NCBI GenBank assembly: GCA_025359445.1
Contig: JANYGB010000051.1
Coordinates: 124,001-188,000 of the forward strand
Origin: Sphingomonadaceae bacterium
GTDB taxonomy: Bacteria > Pseudomonadota > Alphaproteobacteria > Sphingomonadales > Sphingomonadaceae
Length of the DNA stretch: 64,000 nt
Direction: 5' to 3'
Part shown: positions 25,451-34,595 of the stretch, in pieces
Numbering within the stretch: the stretch's first letter is position 1
Layout: each line of letters starts with the position of its first letter
Program-made: the position numbers and the translations under genes
The notes under the pieces: generated by a model
Seen by the model: only the letters and a program-made list of their open reading frames with translations
Told to the model about the DNA's origin: nothing
The model's database searches: none

Positions 25451-26038
25451 TTAGGCTGCGCGCACTTCCAGCACTTCGGGAACGTAATGCTTGAGCAGTG
25501 ATTCGATCCCGTGCTTGAGCGTGGCGCTGGACGATGGGCAGCCGGCGCAGGCCCCTTGCATGGTCAGGAACACCACCCCATCACGAAAGCCCCGGTACAC
25601 GATATCGCCGCCGTCATTGGCCACCGCCGGGCGCACGCGAACCTCGATCAGTTCCTTGATCTGCTCGATAATTTCCGCATCGGCGGGATCGTCGGGCAAG
25701 TCATCGTCAGCGGGCGGGACCGCAATGGCGGAGGCGTCGGGCCCGGCAAACAGCGGCATCCCGGTGATGAAGTGATCGAGCAGCAAAGCCACGACCTGCG
25801 GCTTCAACTGGCTCCAGTCGACGCCTTCGCCGGCGGTGACCGAAACGAAATCACGCCCGAAAAACACCCCCGAAACATCGCCCAGATCGAACAGCGCCGA
25901 GGCAAGCGGGGAGACAACGGCTGCTGTCTCGTCGGGAAAATCGCGGGTGCCGCTGGGCATCACGGTTTCGCCGGGGAGGAACTTGATGGTCGCCGGGTTG
26001 GGCGTCAATTCGGTTTCGATGAACATGATGGCAGGCAT
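25451..26038 (-). CDS. NifU-family iron-sulfur carrier (NfuA-like)
   Basis: Fe-S cluster scaffold/carrier of about 195 aa. The N-terminal Nfu_N domain (FIETELTPNPATIKFLPG, to about residue 100) is followed by a C-terminal NifU domain with the cluster-binding GACAGCPSS (C-X2-C). This two-domain form matches mitochondrial NFU1 and alphaproteobacterial homologues, which deliver [4Fe-4S] clusters to enzymes such as lipoate synthase. ATG 26038 (MPAIMFIETE) or ATG 26026 (MFIETE) are both possible; neither has a strong Shine-Dalgarno. It is the first gene of the long minus-strand run, with its promoter in the gap before the M16 peptidase. Confidence 0.92.
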   Translation of the reverse strand: MPAIMFIETELTPNPATIKFLPGETVMPSGTRDFPDETAAVVSPLASALFDLGDVSGVFFGRDFVSVTAGEGVDWSQLKPQVVALLLDHFITGMPLFAGPDASAIAVPPADDDLPDDPADAEIIEQIKELIEVRVRPAVANDGGDIVYRGFRDGVVFLTMQGACAGCPSSSATLKHGIESLLKHYVPEVLEVRAA

Positions 26039-26180
26039 GTAAACTGTTGCCGGCGAAGCGACAAGAGTAGCGCCGGGAGGAAGTGCTTGGCCCGCGCCAA
26101 GCTGCACTTGCCGGGCCCGCGCAAAACGCCAGTGCTATTCACTGGCCAGTCACATCGCCGCTGCCTATAGTCTGCGCCCT

Positions 26181-29138
26181 ATGCAATTCAAATCCCGCGC
26201 CGCGCGCCTCTTCGCCTTTGTTGTCCCCACCCTCGTCATGCTGCTCGCGCCCGCGTTCGACGCGGCGACTGCTGCGGCAAAGAAGCGCACCGCGCCGGCA
26301 TCGGTTCTCGCTCCCAACAACGCGAAGATTCCCTGGCTCTACCGGGGCAGCGATATTCCGCAGGACCCCGAATGGATCTTTGGCGAGCTGCCCAACGGCG
26401 TGCGCTATGCTGTGCGCAAGAACGGCGTGCCGCCCGGCCAGGTCTCAATCCGCATCCACATGGACGTCGGATCGATGTACGAAAGCCCGAGCGAAATGGG
26501 CTTTTCGCATTTGCTCGAGCATTTGGTGTTCCGCCAGTCGAAGTACCTGGAAGAGGGCCAGGCCATCCCGGTCTGGCAACGCCTTGGTGCCAGCTTCGGC
26601 AGCGATACCAATGCGCAGACCGGCCCGCTCAGCACCACTTTCCAGCTAGATCTGCCTAATGCCAATGCGAGCTCGGTCGATACCAGCCTGAAGCTGCTGT
26701 CGGGAATGATGATCGCGCCGACCTTGTCGGAAGCCAACGTGCGCACCGAGGTGCCAATCGTGCTGGCTGAAAAACGCGAGCGTGGCGGCACCGCCGAACG
26801 CGTGGTTGATCAGCAGCAGGCCACCTTGTTTGCCGGTCAAAAGCTTGGCTCGCGCCCGGTGATCGGGACCGAGGCCACGCTGCTTGCGGCAAACCAGGAA
26901 TCGGTGCGGGCCTATCACCAGCGCTGGTACCGCCCGGAGAACTGCGTGATCATCGCGGTTGGCGATATCGATCCGGCGCAGCTCCAGGCTGATATCGGCA
27001 AGTATTTTAGCGACTGGAAGGGCGTGGGTCCGCGCCCCGCAGAACCGCCGTTCGGCGATCCGGTCGCGCCCAAGGGAGCAACTGGTCTGACCCCGGTCGG
27101 TGCGACCAAGATCATCGTGGAACCCGATCTGCCGCGCCAGATCACTTACGGCATTCTGCGCCCATGGCGGCCGGTGCATGACACGATTGTCTACAATCAG
27201 GGGATCATGGTCGATTCGCTGGCGCAGGCAATTATCAACCGCCGGCTTGAGGCACGCGCCCGCGCTGGGGGCAGCTATCTGTCCGCGCAAGTCAGTCAGG
27301 AAAAAACCGCGCGCTCTGCTAATGTGACCTACGTCGCGATCACACCACTGGGCACCGATTGGAAGACCGCGCTGACTGACGCCCGCGCGGTGATCGCCGA
27401 TGCCATCGCCAAGCCGCCAACCCAGGCCGAGATCGATCGCGAAGCCAAGGAATTCGGCGTCGCCTTCGAAAGCTCGGTCGAGCAGCGCCGGCTGCTGCCG
27501 GGATCGAAGCTGGCTGATGACATGGTGGCCGCGCTTGATATCCGCGAGACGATTGCCTCGCCCGAAACCGTGCTTGGCATCTTCACCCGCTCGCGCTCAA
27601 TGTTCACCCCGGCCAATGTCCAGGCGCACACGCGCAATCTGTTTCAGGGCACGGTGACCCGCGGGATCTATGTCACTCCAGTCGCGAGCGAGGCCAACGC
27701 TGCGTCGCTGAGCATGGCGCTGGCCAGCCGGGTGACCGCGAATGGCGGATCGCGGGTCGATGCGGGGCCAATCAGTTTCGCCGGCTTGCCGGCAATCGGC
27801 ACTGCGCAACAGCCGGTCGTAACAAAGCCGACCGGACTGCTCGAGATCGAGCAGCTCGACTTTGCCAACGGGGTCAAGGTGCTGCTGTGGCCAACCGACA
27901 ACGAACCCGGCCGGGTGACACTCAAGGTGCGCTTTGGTGCGGGCTGGCGTGCGTTCACCGCCGACAATGCAGCTTACGCCACGCTGGGTAATCTCGCGCT
28001 GGTCGGTTCGGGCGAAGGCAAGCTGGGCCAAGAAGAGCTCGACAAGCTGATGACCGGGCGCAAGATGGGCTTCAACTTCAAGATTGACGATGGCAGCTTC
28101 GGCTTCTCCGCCGATACCCGCGCCGCCGACCTTGACGATCAGCTGTATCTGATGGCGGCCAAGTTCGCGACCCCGCGCTGGGATGCCAACCCGGTCATGC
28201 GTGCGCAGGCCGCCGCCAAGATTAACTACGAAAGCTTTGCCACCAGCCCGCAAGGGGTCATCCAGCGCGATCTCAAGTTCTATCAGCGCGGCAAGAATTC
28301 GGTGTTCCAGACCCCGACCCCGGCGCAGATTTCTGCGACCACGCCCGAAGGCTTCCGCGCAGTATGGGCGCCGATCCTGGCGCAGGGTCCGATCGAGATC
28401 CAGCTGTTTGGCGACTTCAAGCGGGATGCCGCGGTCGCGGCGCTAGCCAAGACCTTCGGCGCCTTGCCGGCGCGCGGCGACTTGCCGGCCGGGACCGCTC
28501 CGGCGACTGCGCAGACGCTGGCCCCTTCGCCTGATCCGGTCTTGCTTTACCATCGCGGCGACCAGAATCAGGCCGCCGCCCTGATCGCCTGGCCGACCGG
28601 CGGCGGGATGGCCAATGTGCGCGAGAGCCGCCAGCTCGAAATCCTGACCCAGATCCTGCAGAACCGCATTCTCGATGCGATGCGCGAAAAGCTGGGTGAG
28701 GCCTATTCGCCGCAGGTTGCGAATGATTGGCCGGTCGATCTCCAAAGCGGCGGGGTGGTGTTTGCGCTGTCGCAGATGCAGCCCAAGGCAATCCCTGAAT
28801 TTTTCACCGCAGCCGATAAAATCGCGGCCGATCTGGGCGAAACCCCGGTCACCCAGGATGAACTCGACCGGGTCACCGAGCCGCTCAAGCAACAACTGAC
28901 TCGGGCCTCGACCAGCAGCGCGTTCTTCATGTTCCTGCTCGAAGGCGCGACGCAGGAGCCGTCGCGGTTCGGCACGGTGACCGGGATGATGTCCGATTAC
29001 ACCGAGACGACCCCGGCAGCGATGCAGGCATTGGCGCGCAAGTACCTGACGCGCGGGACCAGTTGGCGCATGGTAGTCCTGCCGCAGGGGCAGACGCTGA
29101 GCACGCGGCTGTCACCAGCGGGGCCCGCTGGCAGGTAA
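26181..29138 (+). CDS. M16-family zinc peptidase, exported, two-domain
   Basis: Large insulinase/pitrilysin-type metallopeptidase of 985 aa. A signal peptide covers about residues 1-34. The first M16 domain carries the inverted zinc motif HLLEH (His110, Glu113, His114) and the third ligand region LAEKRER near 195-201. A second, inactive M16 half follows from about residue 550 (LEIEQLDFANGVKVLLWPTDN), and each half has its own M16_C domain. This form is common in periplasmic processing peptidases of sphingomonads. It is monocistronic, with a short perfect inverted repeat just after its stop. Confidence 0.93.
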   Translation: MQFKSRAARLFAFVVPTLVMLLAPAFDAATAAAKKRTAPASVLAPNNAKIPWLYRGSDIPQDPEWIFGELPNGVRYAVRKNGVPPGQVSIRIHMDVGSMYESPSEMGFSHLLEHLVFRQSKYLEEGQAIPVWQRLGASFGSDTNAQTGPLSTTFQLDLPNANASSVDTSLKLLSGMMIAPTLSEANVRTEVPIVLAEKRERGGTAERVVDQQQATLFAGQKLGSRPVIGTEATLLAANQESVRAYHQRWYRPENCVIIAVGDIDPAQLQADIGKYFSDWKGVGPRPAEPPFGDPVAPKGATGLTPVGATKIIVEPDLPRQITYGILRPWRPVHDTIVYNQGIMVDSLAQAIINRRLEARARAGGSYLSAQVSQEKTARSANVTYVAITPLGTDWKTALTDARAVIADAIAKPPTQAEIDREAKEFGVAFESSVEQRRLLPGSKLADDMVAALDIRETIASPETVLGIFTRSRSMFTPANVQAHTRNLFQGTVTRGIYVTPVASEANAASLSMALASRVTANGGSRVDAGPISFAGLPAIGTAQQPVVTKPTGLLEIEQLDFANGVKVLLWPTDNEPGRVTLKVRFGAGWRAFTADNAAYATLGNLALVGSGEGKLGQEELDKLMTGRKMGFNFKIDDGSFGFSADTRAADLDDQLYLMAAKFATPRWDANPVMRAQAAAKINYESFATSPQGVIQRDLKFYQRGKNSVFQTPTPAQISATTPEGFRAVWAPILAQGPIEIQLFGDFKRDAAVAALAKTFGALPARGDLPAGTAPATAQTLAPSPDPVLLYHRGDQNQAAALIAWPTGGGMANVRESRQLEILTQILQNRILDAMREKLGEAYSPQVANDWPVDLQSGGVVFALSQMQPKAIPEFFTAADKIAADLGETPVTQDELDRVTEPLKQQLTRASTSSAFFMFLLEGATQEPSRFGTVTGMMSDYTETTPAAMQALARKYLTRGTSWRMVVLPQGQTLSTRLSPAGPAGR

Positions 29139-29140
29139 TG

Positions 29141-29163
29141 TCCGCGTAACAAAATTACGCGGA
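29141..29163. terminator. Inverted repeat after M16 peptidase gene
   Basis: TCCGCGTAA and TTACGCGGA are perfect 9-nt arms with a 5-nt loop, 2 nt past the peptidase stop. There is no following T-run, so it may be a 3'-end stabilising hairpin rather than a classical terminator. Confidence 0.5.
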
Positions 29164-29244
29164 TCATACCCGGCGCTTTGCATGTTTTGCAATCGCGAGC
29201 GCATGGGGCTATGGGCCGCGCTTTCCTGAGCGGAGCATTTCGAA

Positions 29245-30618
29245 TTGGCGCAGAACTGGACCCCCCAAAGCTGGCAGAACAAGGAAGCCCGGCACCTGCC
29301 GAGCTATCCTGATACGGCTGCGCTGGGCGGCGTCTTGGGTACCATCAGCAACTTCCCGCCGCTGGTCTTTGCCGGCGAAGCGCGCGCGCTGAAGGCTGAC
29401 CTTGCGCAAGTTGCGGCGGGCAAGGGCTTTCTGCTCCAGGGCGGCGATTGCGCTGAAAGCTTTGCCGAGTTCCACCCCAACAACATCCGCGACACCTTCC
29501 GCGTGCTGCTCCAAATGGCTGTGGTGCTGACTTTTGCAGGCAAGCAGCCGGTGATCAAGGTCGGGCGCATGGCAGGGCAATTCGCCAAGCCGCGCAGCTC
29601 GCCGGTCGAGGTGATCGACGGCGTAGAACTGCCAAGCTATCTGGGTGATAATATCAATGGGATTGAATTCACGCCTGAGGCGCGCATTCCCGATCCGCAG
29701 CGGCTGCTCCAGGCTTATTCTCAATCAGCCTCGACGCTCAACCTGCTGCGCGCCTTCTCGACCGGCGGCTATGCCAACTTGCGCCAGGTCCACCAGTGGA
29801 CGCTCGATTTCATGGGGCGGAGTCCTTGGGCTGACAAGTTCGCGCAAACCGCTGACCGGATCGGTGAGGCGATGGACTTCATGGCCGCTTGCGGGATCGA
29901 TCCGATGACCGTGCCGCAGCTGCAGGGGACCAGCTTTTATACCAGCCACGAGGCGCTCCACCTCAAATATGAAGAGGCGATGACCCGGCAGGATTCGCTG
30001 ACCGGGGACTGGTACGATACCAGCGCGCACATGTTGTGGATCGGCGACCGGACCCGGTTCGAAGGCTCGGCGCATGTTGAGTTCCTGCGCGGCGTGGGCA
30101 ATCCGCTCGGCATGAAATGCGGCCCGAGCATGAGCCCCGACGAACTGCTGCGCCAACTCGATCTGCTCAACCCGGGCCGCGAGCCTGGACGGATCACGCT
30201 GATCAGCCGGTTCGGCGATGACAAGGTCGAGGCCGGACTGCCGCCTCTGGTTCGCGCGGTGAAGCGCGAGGGCCATCCGGTGGTGTGGAGCTGCGATCCG
30301 ATGCACGGCAACGTGATCAAGGCCAGTTCTGGCTATAAAACGCGGCCGTTCGACCGGATTCTGGGCGAAGTGCGCGGCTTCTTCGCGGTGCACCGCGCCG
30401 AGGGCACCCATGCCGGCGGCATCCATATCGAAATGACCGGGCAGGATGTGACCGAATGCATGGGCGGCGCGGTGGCGATCAGTTCGGAAAGCCTGGCTGA
30501 CCGCTATCACACCCACTGCGACCCCCGGCTTAACGCCGCGCAGTCGATCGAGCTCGCCTTCTTGCTCGCCGAAATGCTCAACCTCGAGGCCGTGGACCGC
30601 GCCCAGCGCGCGGCATGA
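29245..30618 (+). CDS. 3-deoxy-7-phosphoheptulonate synthase, class II
   Basis: First enzyme of the shikimate pathway, condensing phosphoenolpyruvate and erythrose-4-phosphate. The 457-aa protein is the plant/actinobacterial class II type: [12 protein letters not shown] (about 67-78), [40 protein letters not shown], the PEP/metal region [12 protein letters not shown], and CDPMHGN. The start is TTG at 29245, since no in-frame ATG precedes the family N-terminus (AQNWTPQSW) and GGAG lies 9 nt upstream. It is followed after 28 nt by a spermidine-synthase-like gene. Confidence 0.95.
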   Translation: MAQNWTPQSWQNKEARHLPSYPDTAALGGVLGTISNFPPLVFAGEARALKADLAQVAAGKGFLLQGGDCAESFAEFHPNNIRDTFRVLLQMAVVLTFAGKQPVIKVGRMAGQFAKPRSSPVEVIDGVELPSYLGDNINGIEFTPEARIPDPQRLLQAYSQSASTLNLLRAFSTGGYANLRQVHQWTLDFMGRSPWADKFAQTADRIGEAMDFMAACGIDPMTVPQLQGTSFYTSHEALHLKYEEAMTRQDSLTGDWYDTSAHMLWIGDRTRFEGSAHVEFLRGVGNPLGMKCGPSMSPDELLRQLDLLNPGREPGRITLISRFGDDKVEAGLPPLVRAVKREGHPVVWSCDPMHGNVIKASSGYKTRPFDRILGEVRGFFAVHRAEGTHAGGIHIEMTGQDVTECMGGAVAISSESLADRYHTHCDPRLNAAQSIELAFLLAEMLNLEAVDRAQRAA

Positions 30619-30646
30619 CGCTTCGGCAAGATCAGGGTGACCGGTC

Positions 30647-31321
30647 GTGATCGCGCGCGAATTGCTCGGCACTGCGCAAGTGCCCGGCGGCGAGGAACTC
30701 AAACTCTTTAAGCACGACCGCGATTTCATGATCGTGATGGGCCACAACGAGCTGATGAGCACGCGCATGCGTACTTCGGAAGAGGCGCTTGCCGTCATGA
30801 CGATCGAGCGGCTCGAAGGACGCCGTTCGCCGCATCTGCTGGTTGGCGGCTATGGCATGGGTTTCACCCTGCGCGCGGCCTTGGCGAAACTGGACAAGGA
30901 TGCCCGGATCATCGTCGCCGAGCTGGTGCCCGAGATTATCGACTGGGCGAAGGGGCCGATGGCCGAGGTCACCGCCGGCTGCCTTGACGACCGGCGCGTG
31001 CGGCTGGTGCGCGGCGATGTCGGCGAAGCCATTCTGCTGGCCCCCGAACCGCTCGATGCGATCCTCCTCGATGTCGACAACGGCCCCGACGGATTGGTCC
31101 GCCCCGACAACAACAAGCTCTATGGCAAAGCCGGGCTGCACAACGCACGCCGGGCGCTCAGCCCCGGTGGCATTCTGGCGGTGTGGTCAGCAGACAAGGA
31201 TCCCAAGTTCGCCCGCCGGCTCGAAGATGTCGGGTTCGAGGTCGAAGAAGTCGAGATCCGCGCCCGCGCCAATGGCAAAGGCCCGCGCCACGTTATCTGG
31301 TTCGCGCGGCGGATCGACTGA
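30647..31321 (+). CDS. Spermidine-synthase-like methyltransferase-fold protein
   Basis: 224-aa Rossmann-fold protein of the spermidine synthase/spermine synthase superfamily. The SAM-binding loop is LLVGGYGMGFTLRAAL and the acidic VAELVPEIIDWAKG follows. The catalytic-site block is ILLDVDNGPDGLVRPDNNKLY rather than the D-x-x-D-P-x-G-P of true spermidine synthases, so aminopropyl transfer is uncertain. GTG at 30647 is the start, with AGGGTGA upstream. It follows the DAHP synthase gene and precedes an ester hydrolase. Confidence 0.83.
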   Translation: MIARELLGTAQVPGGEELKLFKHDRDFMIVMGHNELMSTRMRTSEEALAVMTIERLEGRRSPHLLVGGYGMGFTLRAALAKLDKDARIIVAELVPEIIDWAKGPMAEVTAGCLDDRRVRLVRGDVGEAILLAPEPLDAILLDVDNGPDGLVRPDNNKLYGKAGLHNARRALSPGGILAVWSADKDPKFARRLEDVGFEVEEVEIRARANGKGPRHVIWFARRID

Positions 31322-31385
31322 TAACCCCTTCTCAACGCGGCCAGAACTGATAGCTTCGGAGAAATGCTACAGGGGGCCACTGGTC

Positions 31386-33263
31386 ATGCGTAAATTGCTG
31401 TTCACGTCGCTGCTGCTCGCCGCCACGCCGCTGCTGGCGCAAGCCACTATCGATCCGATGATGAACGACAAAGTGCTCAAGTACGATTGGGTCCGCCCGC
31501 AAGCCGATTTCGTCCGCCGCGTGGTGATGGTGCCGATGCGCGATGGGACCAAGCTGCTCACCGTGATCGTGTTCCGCAAGGGCACCCGCGACGGGCCGAT
31601 GCTGCTCAGCCGCACGCCTTACGATGCCGACAAGGCGACCAGTCGCAACCGCAGCCAGAAGGTCGAGGAAGTGCTGGGCCAGCGTGACGCGCCATTCGTC
31701 AACGATGGCTATATCATCGTCGTTCAGGATGTGCGCGGGCTGCACGGATCGGAGGGCGATTATGTGATGAACCGCCCGCTGTCGGGACCGCTCAACCCCA
31801 CCGGGATCGATCACGCCACCGATGCCTATGACACGATTGACTGGCTGGTGAAGAACGTGCCGGAGAGCAACGGCAAGGTCGGGATCATCGGATCAAGCTA
31901 TCCCGGCTTCACCGCGCTGATGGCGCTGATCAATCCGCACCCGGCGCTGAAGGCCGCGGTGCCGCAATCGCCGATGGTCGATGGCTGGATGGGCGATGAC
32001 TGGTTCCACAACGGCGCGTTCCGCACCTTCGCGTTCGATTACGATCTGGAGCAGACGGTCAAGGACGGCGGCGGGGTAGTCCCGGTCGGGACTGGGGACG
32101 ATTACCAGACCTACCTTGATGCGGTTTCATCGGGCGGGTTTGCGAAGCTGTGGGGGATCGATCAGCTGCCCGCCGTGCGCAAGCTGATGGCGCACCCAGC
32201 GTACGATGCTTACTGGCAGGAACAGGCGGTGGACAAGCTGCTCGCCGCCCGCAAGCTGACCGTGCCGACGCTGGTGATGCTCGGCCAGTGGGACCAGGAA
32301 GACAGCTACGGCGCGCCGGCGGTGTTCAAGGCGATCAAGGCCGCACAGCCCGATGCGCCGATCACACTGGGGATCGGGCCGTGGCGGCATTCTGGCACCA
32401 ATTACTTCGGCTCGCAGCTTGGCCCGATCCAGTTCGAGGGCGATACCGCGCTGCAGTTCCGGCTGAACTGGATCAAGCCGTTCTTCGATTGCCACCTCAA
32501 GACCATGGCCCCGCCATGCAAGGCCATGCCCGCCGCGATTACGTACGCCACCGGGACCGATCGCTGGGAGACCGACTCCAAATGGCCTGCGGGCACCGAG
32601 GCACCGCTCTACCTGACTGACAAGTTCGGGCTCGCCTTCACCAAACCGGCGACCAGCGGCAGCGACGAATATGTCTCCGATCCGGCCAAGCCGGTGCCGT
32701 TCCTGCCGCGCCCGGTGCATATGAACGGCGATGCGTGGAAAACCTGGCTGGTACAGGACCAGCGCTTCGTCGATGGCCGCCCCGATGTGCTCAGCTACAG
32801 CACCCCGGTGCTGACCGCACCGGTCCACATCAAAGGCGCGCCCCGGGTCGATCTCCATGCGGCCACCTCGGGTCAGGACTCTGACTGGGTGGTCAAGCTG
32901 ATCGATGTCTATCCGGCGGAACAATCGGTCAACGCAGGGCTAGCCGGGTATCAATTGGGCATCGGCATAGAATTATTCCGCGGCCGGTATGTCCACGGGT
33001 TCAGCACGCCAGCGCCCTTGAAGCCCGGCCAGACCTACAGTTTCGGCTGGCCGCTGCCCAATGTGAACCATGTGTTCCTGCCCGGTCACAAGATCATGGT
33101 GCAGGTCCAGTCGAGCCTTTATCCGCTTTACGACCGCAACCCGCAGACCTGGGTCCCCTCGATCTTCGATGCCCCCGCGAGTGCCTACAAGAAAGCGCGG
33201 CAGACGGTGCGGTGGGGCGGCAGCGAAGCGAGCGCGGTGTGGCTGCCACTGGTCAGCGACTGA
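31386..33263 (+). CDS. CocE/NonD-family hydrolase (alpha-amino-acid ester hydrolase-like)
   Basis: Exported serine hydrolase of 625 aa, resembling alpha-amino-acid ester hydrolases and glutaryl acylases (X-Pro dipeptidyl-peptidase S15 fold plus C-terminal jelly-roll domain). A signal peptide ends near LLAQA (residue 20). The nucleophile is Ser171 in GSSYPG. The acid and base are suggested by GQWDQEDSYGA and IGPWRHSGTN, which match the family's active-site segments. An acidic YDTIDW block precedes the nucleophile. ATG 31386 was chosen at the signal peptide; the long upstream frame overlaps the previous gene and is a shadow. The natural substrate is unknown. Confidence 0.9.
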   Translation: MRKLLFTSLLLAATPLLAQATIDPMMNDKVLKYDWVRPQADFVRRVVMVPMRDGTKLLTVIVFRKGTRDGPMLLSRTPYDADKATSRNRSQKVEEVLGQRDAPFVNDGYIIVVQDVRGLHGSEGDYVMNRPLSGPLNPTGIDHATDAYDTIDWLVKNVPESNGKVGIIGSSYPGFTALMALINPHPALKAAVPQSPMVDGWMGDDWFHNGAFRTFAFDYDLEQTVKDGGGVVPVGTGDDYQTYLDAVSSGGFAKLWGIDQLPAVRKLMAHPAYDAYWQEQAVDKLLAARKLTVPTLVMLGQWDQEDSYGAPAVFKAIKAAQPDAPITLGIGPWRHSGTNYFGSQLGPIQFEGDTALQFRLNWIKPFFDCHLKTMAPPCKAMPAAITYATGTDRWETDSKWPAGTEAPLYLTDKFGLAFTKPATSGSDEYVSDPAKPVPFLPRPVHMNGDAWKTWLVQDQRFVDGRPDVLSYSTPVLTAPVHIKGAPRVDLHAATSGQDSDWVVKLIDVYPAEQSVNAGLAGYQLGIGIELFRGRYVHGFSTPAPLKPGQTYSFGWPLPNVNHVFLPGHKIMVQVQSSLYPLYDRNPQTWVPSIFDAPASAYKKARQTVRWGGSEASAVWLPLVSD

Positions 33264-33280
33264 GGCGCTTACACCGCGCT

Positions 33281-33354
33281 GGCTGGGGCGGAAGGATTCG
33301 AACCTTCGGTGCACGGTACCAAAAACCGTTGCCTTACCACTTGGCTACGCCCCA
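33281..33354 (-). tRNA. tRNA-Gln (anticodon UUG)
   Basis: A complete cloverleaf is read on the minus strand: acceptor TGGGGCG paired with CGCCCCA, D arm GCCAAGTGGTAAGGC, and an anticodon stem ACGGT/ACCGT with loop TTTTGGT, giving UUG at the centre. The T arm is GAAGG-TTCGAAT-CCTTC. The discriminator G and an encoded CCA follow. UUG decodes CAA/CAG glutamine. Confidence 0.96.
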
Positions 33355-33407
33355 ACAGCGACGCGCGCTCATAGCAGAGCATCCGTGCAAGGCAACTGTC
33401 GCCCGGC

Positions 33408-34271
33408 TCAAATTGTCCCCGGCTTCAACTTGTCGAAATCGCTCGCCGAATGCCGCTCGGTCAGGAAGGTGCCTTCCTCGCCCTGGCCGCGATTGACCAC
33501 CAGTCCGCGCCGGGTTGCCGGGCGGCTGTTGAGCTCCATCACCCAGCGCCCAACATTCTTGTATTCATCGAGGGCCAGGAAGGTTTTGGCGTCGTTGTAG
33601 GCAAGACCCCGGTAGAGCGCGCCGAGCCACGGGAAGGCGGCGAAATCCGCGATGCTGATCGCGTCACCCGCCAGGTACGGGCTTTCCGCCAGCCGCCGGT
33701 CGGCAACGTCGAACAGCCGCTTGGTCTCCATCGAATAACGATCGATCGCGTATTCGATCTTGACCGGGGCATAAGCGTAGAAGTGCCCGAACCCGCCGCC
33801 GATGAACGCCGCGCTGGCCATCTGCCACATCAGCCAACTGAGGCATTCGGCCCGGCCTTTGGCGTCAGTCGGAATAAACGCGCCGAATTTCTCAGCCAGA
33901 TGCAGCAGCATCGCGCCGCTTTCGAACAGCCGGATCGGTTCCGGTCCCGACAAGTCGAGTAGCGCCGGGATCTTCGAATTGGGATTGATCGCGACAAAGT
34001 CCGAACCGAACTGGTCGCCCTCACCAATGTTGATCAGCCACGCGTCATATTCCGCGCCGGAGTGCCCGGCGGCGAGCAGCTCCTCGAACATGATGGTGAC
34101 CTTCATGCCGTTGGGCGTGCCGAGCGAATAAAGCTGGAACGGATGATCCCCGCGCGGCAGCTTCTGCTCCTTTTGCGCGCCTGCCGTCGGCCGGTTGATC
34201 GCCGCAAAACGTCCGCCGTTTTCCTTGTTCCAGGTCCAGACGGCGGGCGGGGTGTATTCGGTCTCAGTCAT
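33408..34271 (-). CDS. Glutathione S-transferase family protein, YghU-like
   Basis: 287-aa cytosolic GST of the nu class. E. coli YghU acts as a glutathione-dependent disulfide-bond reductase. Family blocks are the long N-terminal extension (YTPPAVWTWNKENGGRFAAINRPTAG), then LYSLGTPNGMKVTIMFEELL, NPNSKIPALLD, FESGAMLLHLAEK and, in the C-terminal helical domain, GHFYAYAPVKIEYAIDRYSMETKRLFDV. Start ATG 34271. It lies on the minus strand just upstream of tRNA-Gln in transcription order. Confidence 0.93.
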   Translation of the reverse strand: MTETEYTPPAVWTWNKENGGRFAAINRPTAGAQKEQKLPRGDHPFQLYSLGTPNGMKVTIMFEELLAAGHSGAEYDAWLINIGEGDQFGSDFVAINPNSKIPALLDLSGPEPIRLFESGAMLLHLAEKFGAFIPTDAKGRAECLSWLMWQMASAAFIGGGFGHFYAYAPVKIEYAIDRYSMETKRLFDVADRRLAESPYLAGDAISIADFAAFPWLGALYRGLAYNDAKTFLALDEYKNVGRWVMELNSRPATRRGLVVNRGQGEEGTFLTERHSASDFDKLKPGTI

Positions 34272-34449
34272 TTCTCGTCCTCAGTGTCGCGGGGAAAGGT
34301 CACACGAAAGTCACACTTAGCGCAAGGGGCGGCGATACCGACGCCCGCTCAATTCTGGTCGGTGCGATGCTGCAATACGCGGAGATACGGCATGCCCGCA
34401 GCTTGGCAGGTTAACGCACTGTAGGAAAGCGGGGAACGGTGCCGAAATA
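34272..34449. other. Promoter-side intergenic region of the YghU-like gene
   Basis: About 180 bp that must contain the promoter of the GST gene. No RNA gene or motif is recognised. Together with the repeat that follows it forms a gap of about 320 bp before the ilvE stop. Confidence 0.4.
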
Positions 34450-34593
34450 ACCCCTCCGTCAGCCGCCTGCGGCGTCTGCCACCTCCCCATTTGCACTGCG
34501 TGACAATGGAGAGGATCTGACTTACTTTTAATCCTCTCCATTTTGCGAAGCCAAATGGGGAGGTGGCGCGCGCGTAGCGCGTGACAGCGGGGT
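34450..34593. repeat. Composite palindromic element R2
   Basis: Two half-units arranged head to head. The left part reads ACCCCTCCGTCAG...CCACCTCCCCATTT...AATGGAGAGGAT; the right part reads ATCCTCTCCATTTTGCG...AAATGGGGAGGTGGC...GCGTGAC. The same half-unit occurs twice, in the opposite arrangement, in R3 and R4. The element ends within 3 nt of the ilvE stop codon and may serve as its 3' end. Confidence 0.86.
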
Positions 34594-34595
34594 CT

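Noticed and set aside
29725..30798. Long open frame on the minus strand over the DAHP synthase gene
   Set aside because: It is antisense to a strongly conserved enzyme, has low-complexity Ala/Arg/His composition, no family motif and no Shine-Dalgarno; it arises from the high GC content.
30843..31385. N-terminal extension of the CocE-like hydrolase
   Set aside because: It overlaps the spermidine-synthase-like gene in another frame; the signal peptide at 31386 is the natural start.
34450..34593. Repeat elements R1-R4 as CRISPR arrays or insertion sequences
   Set aside because: There is no regular spacer structure or cas gene, no transposase and no target-site duplication that I can see.
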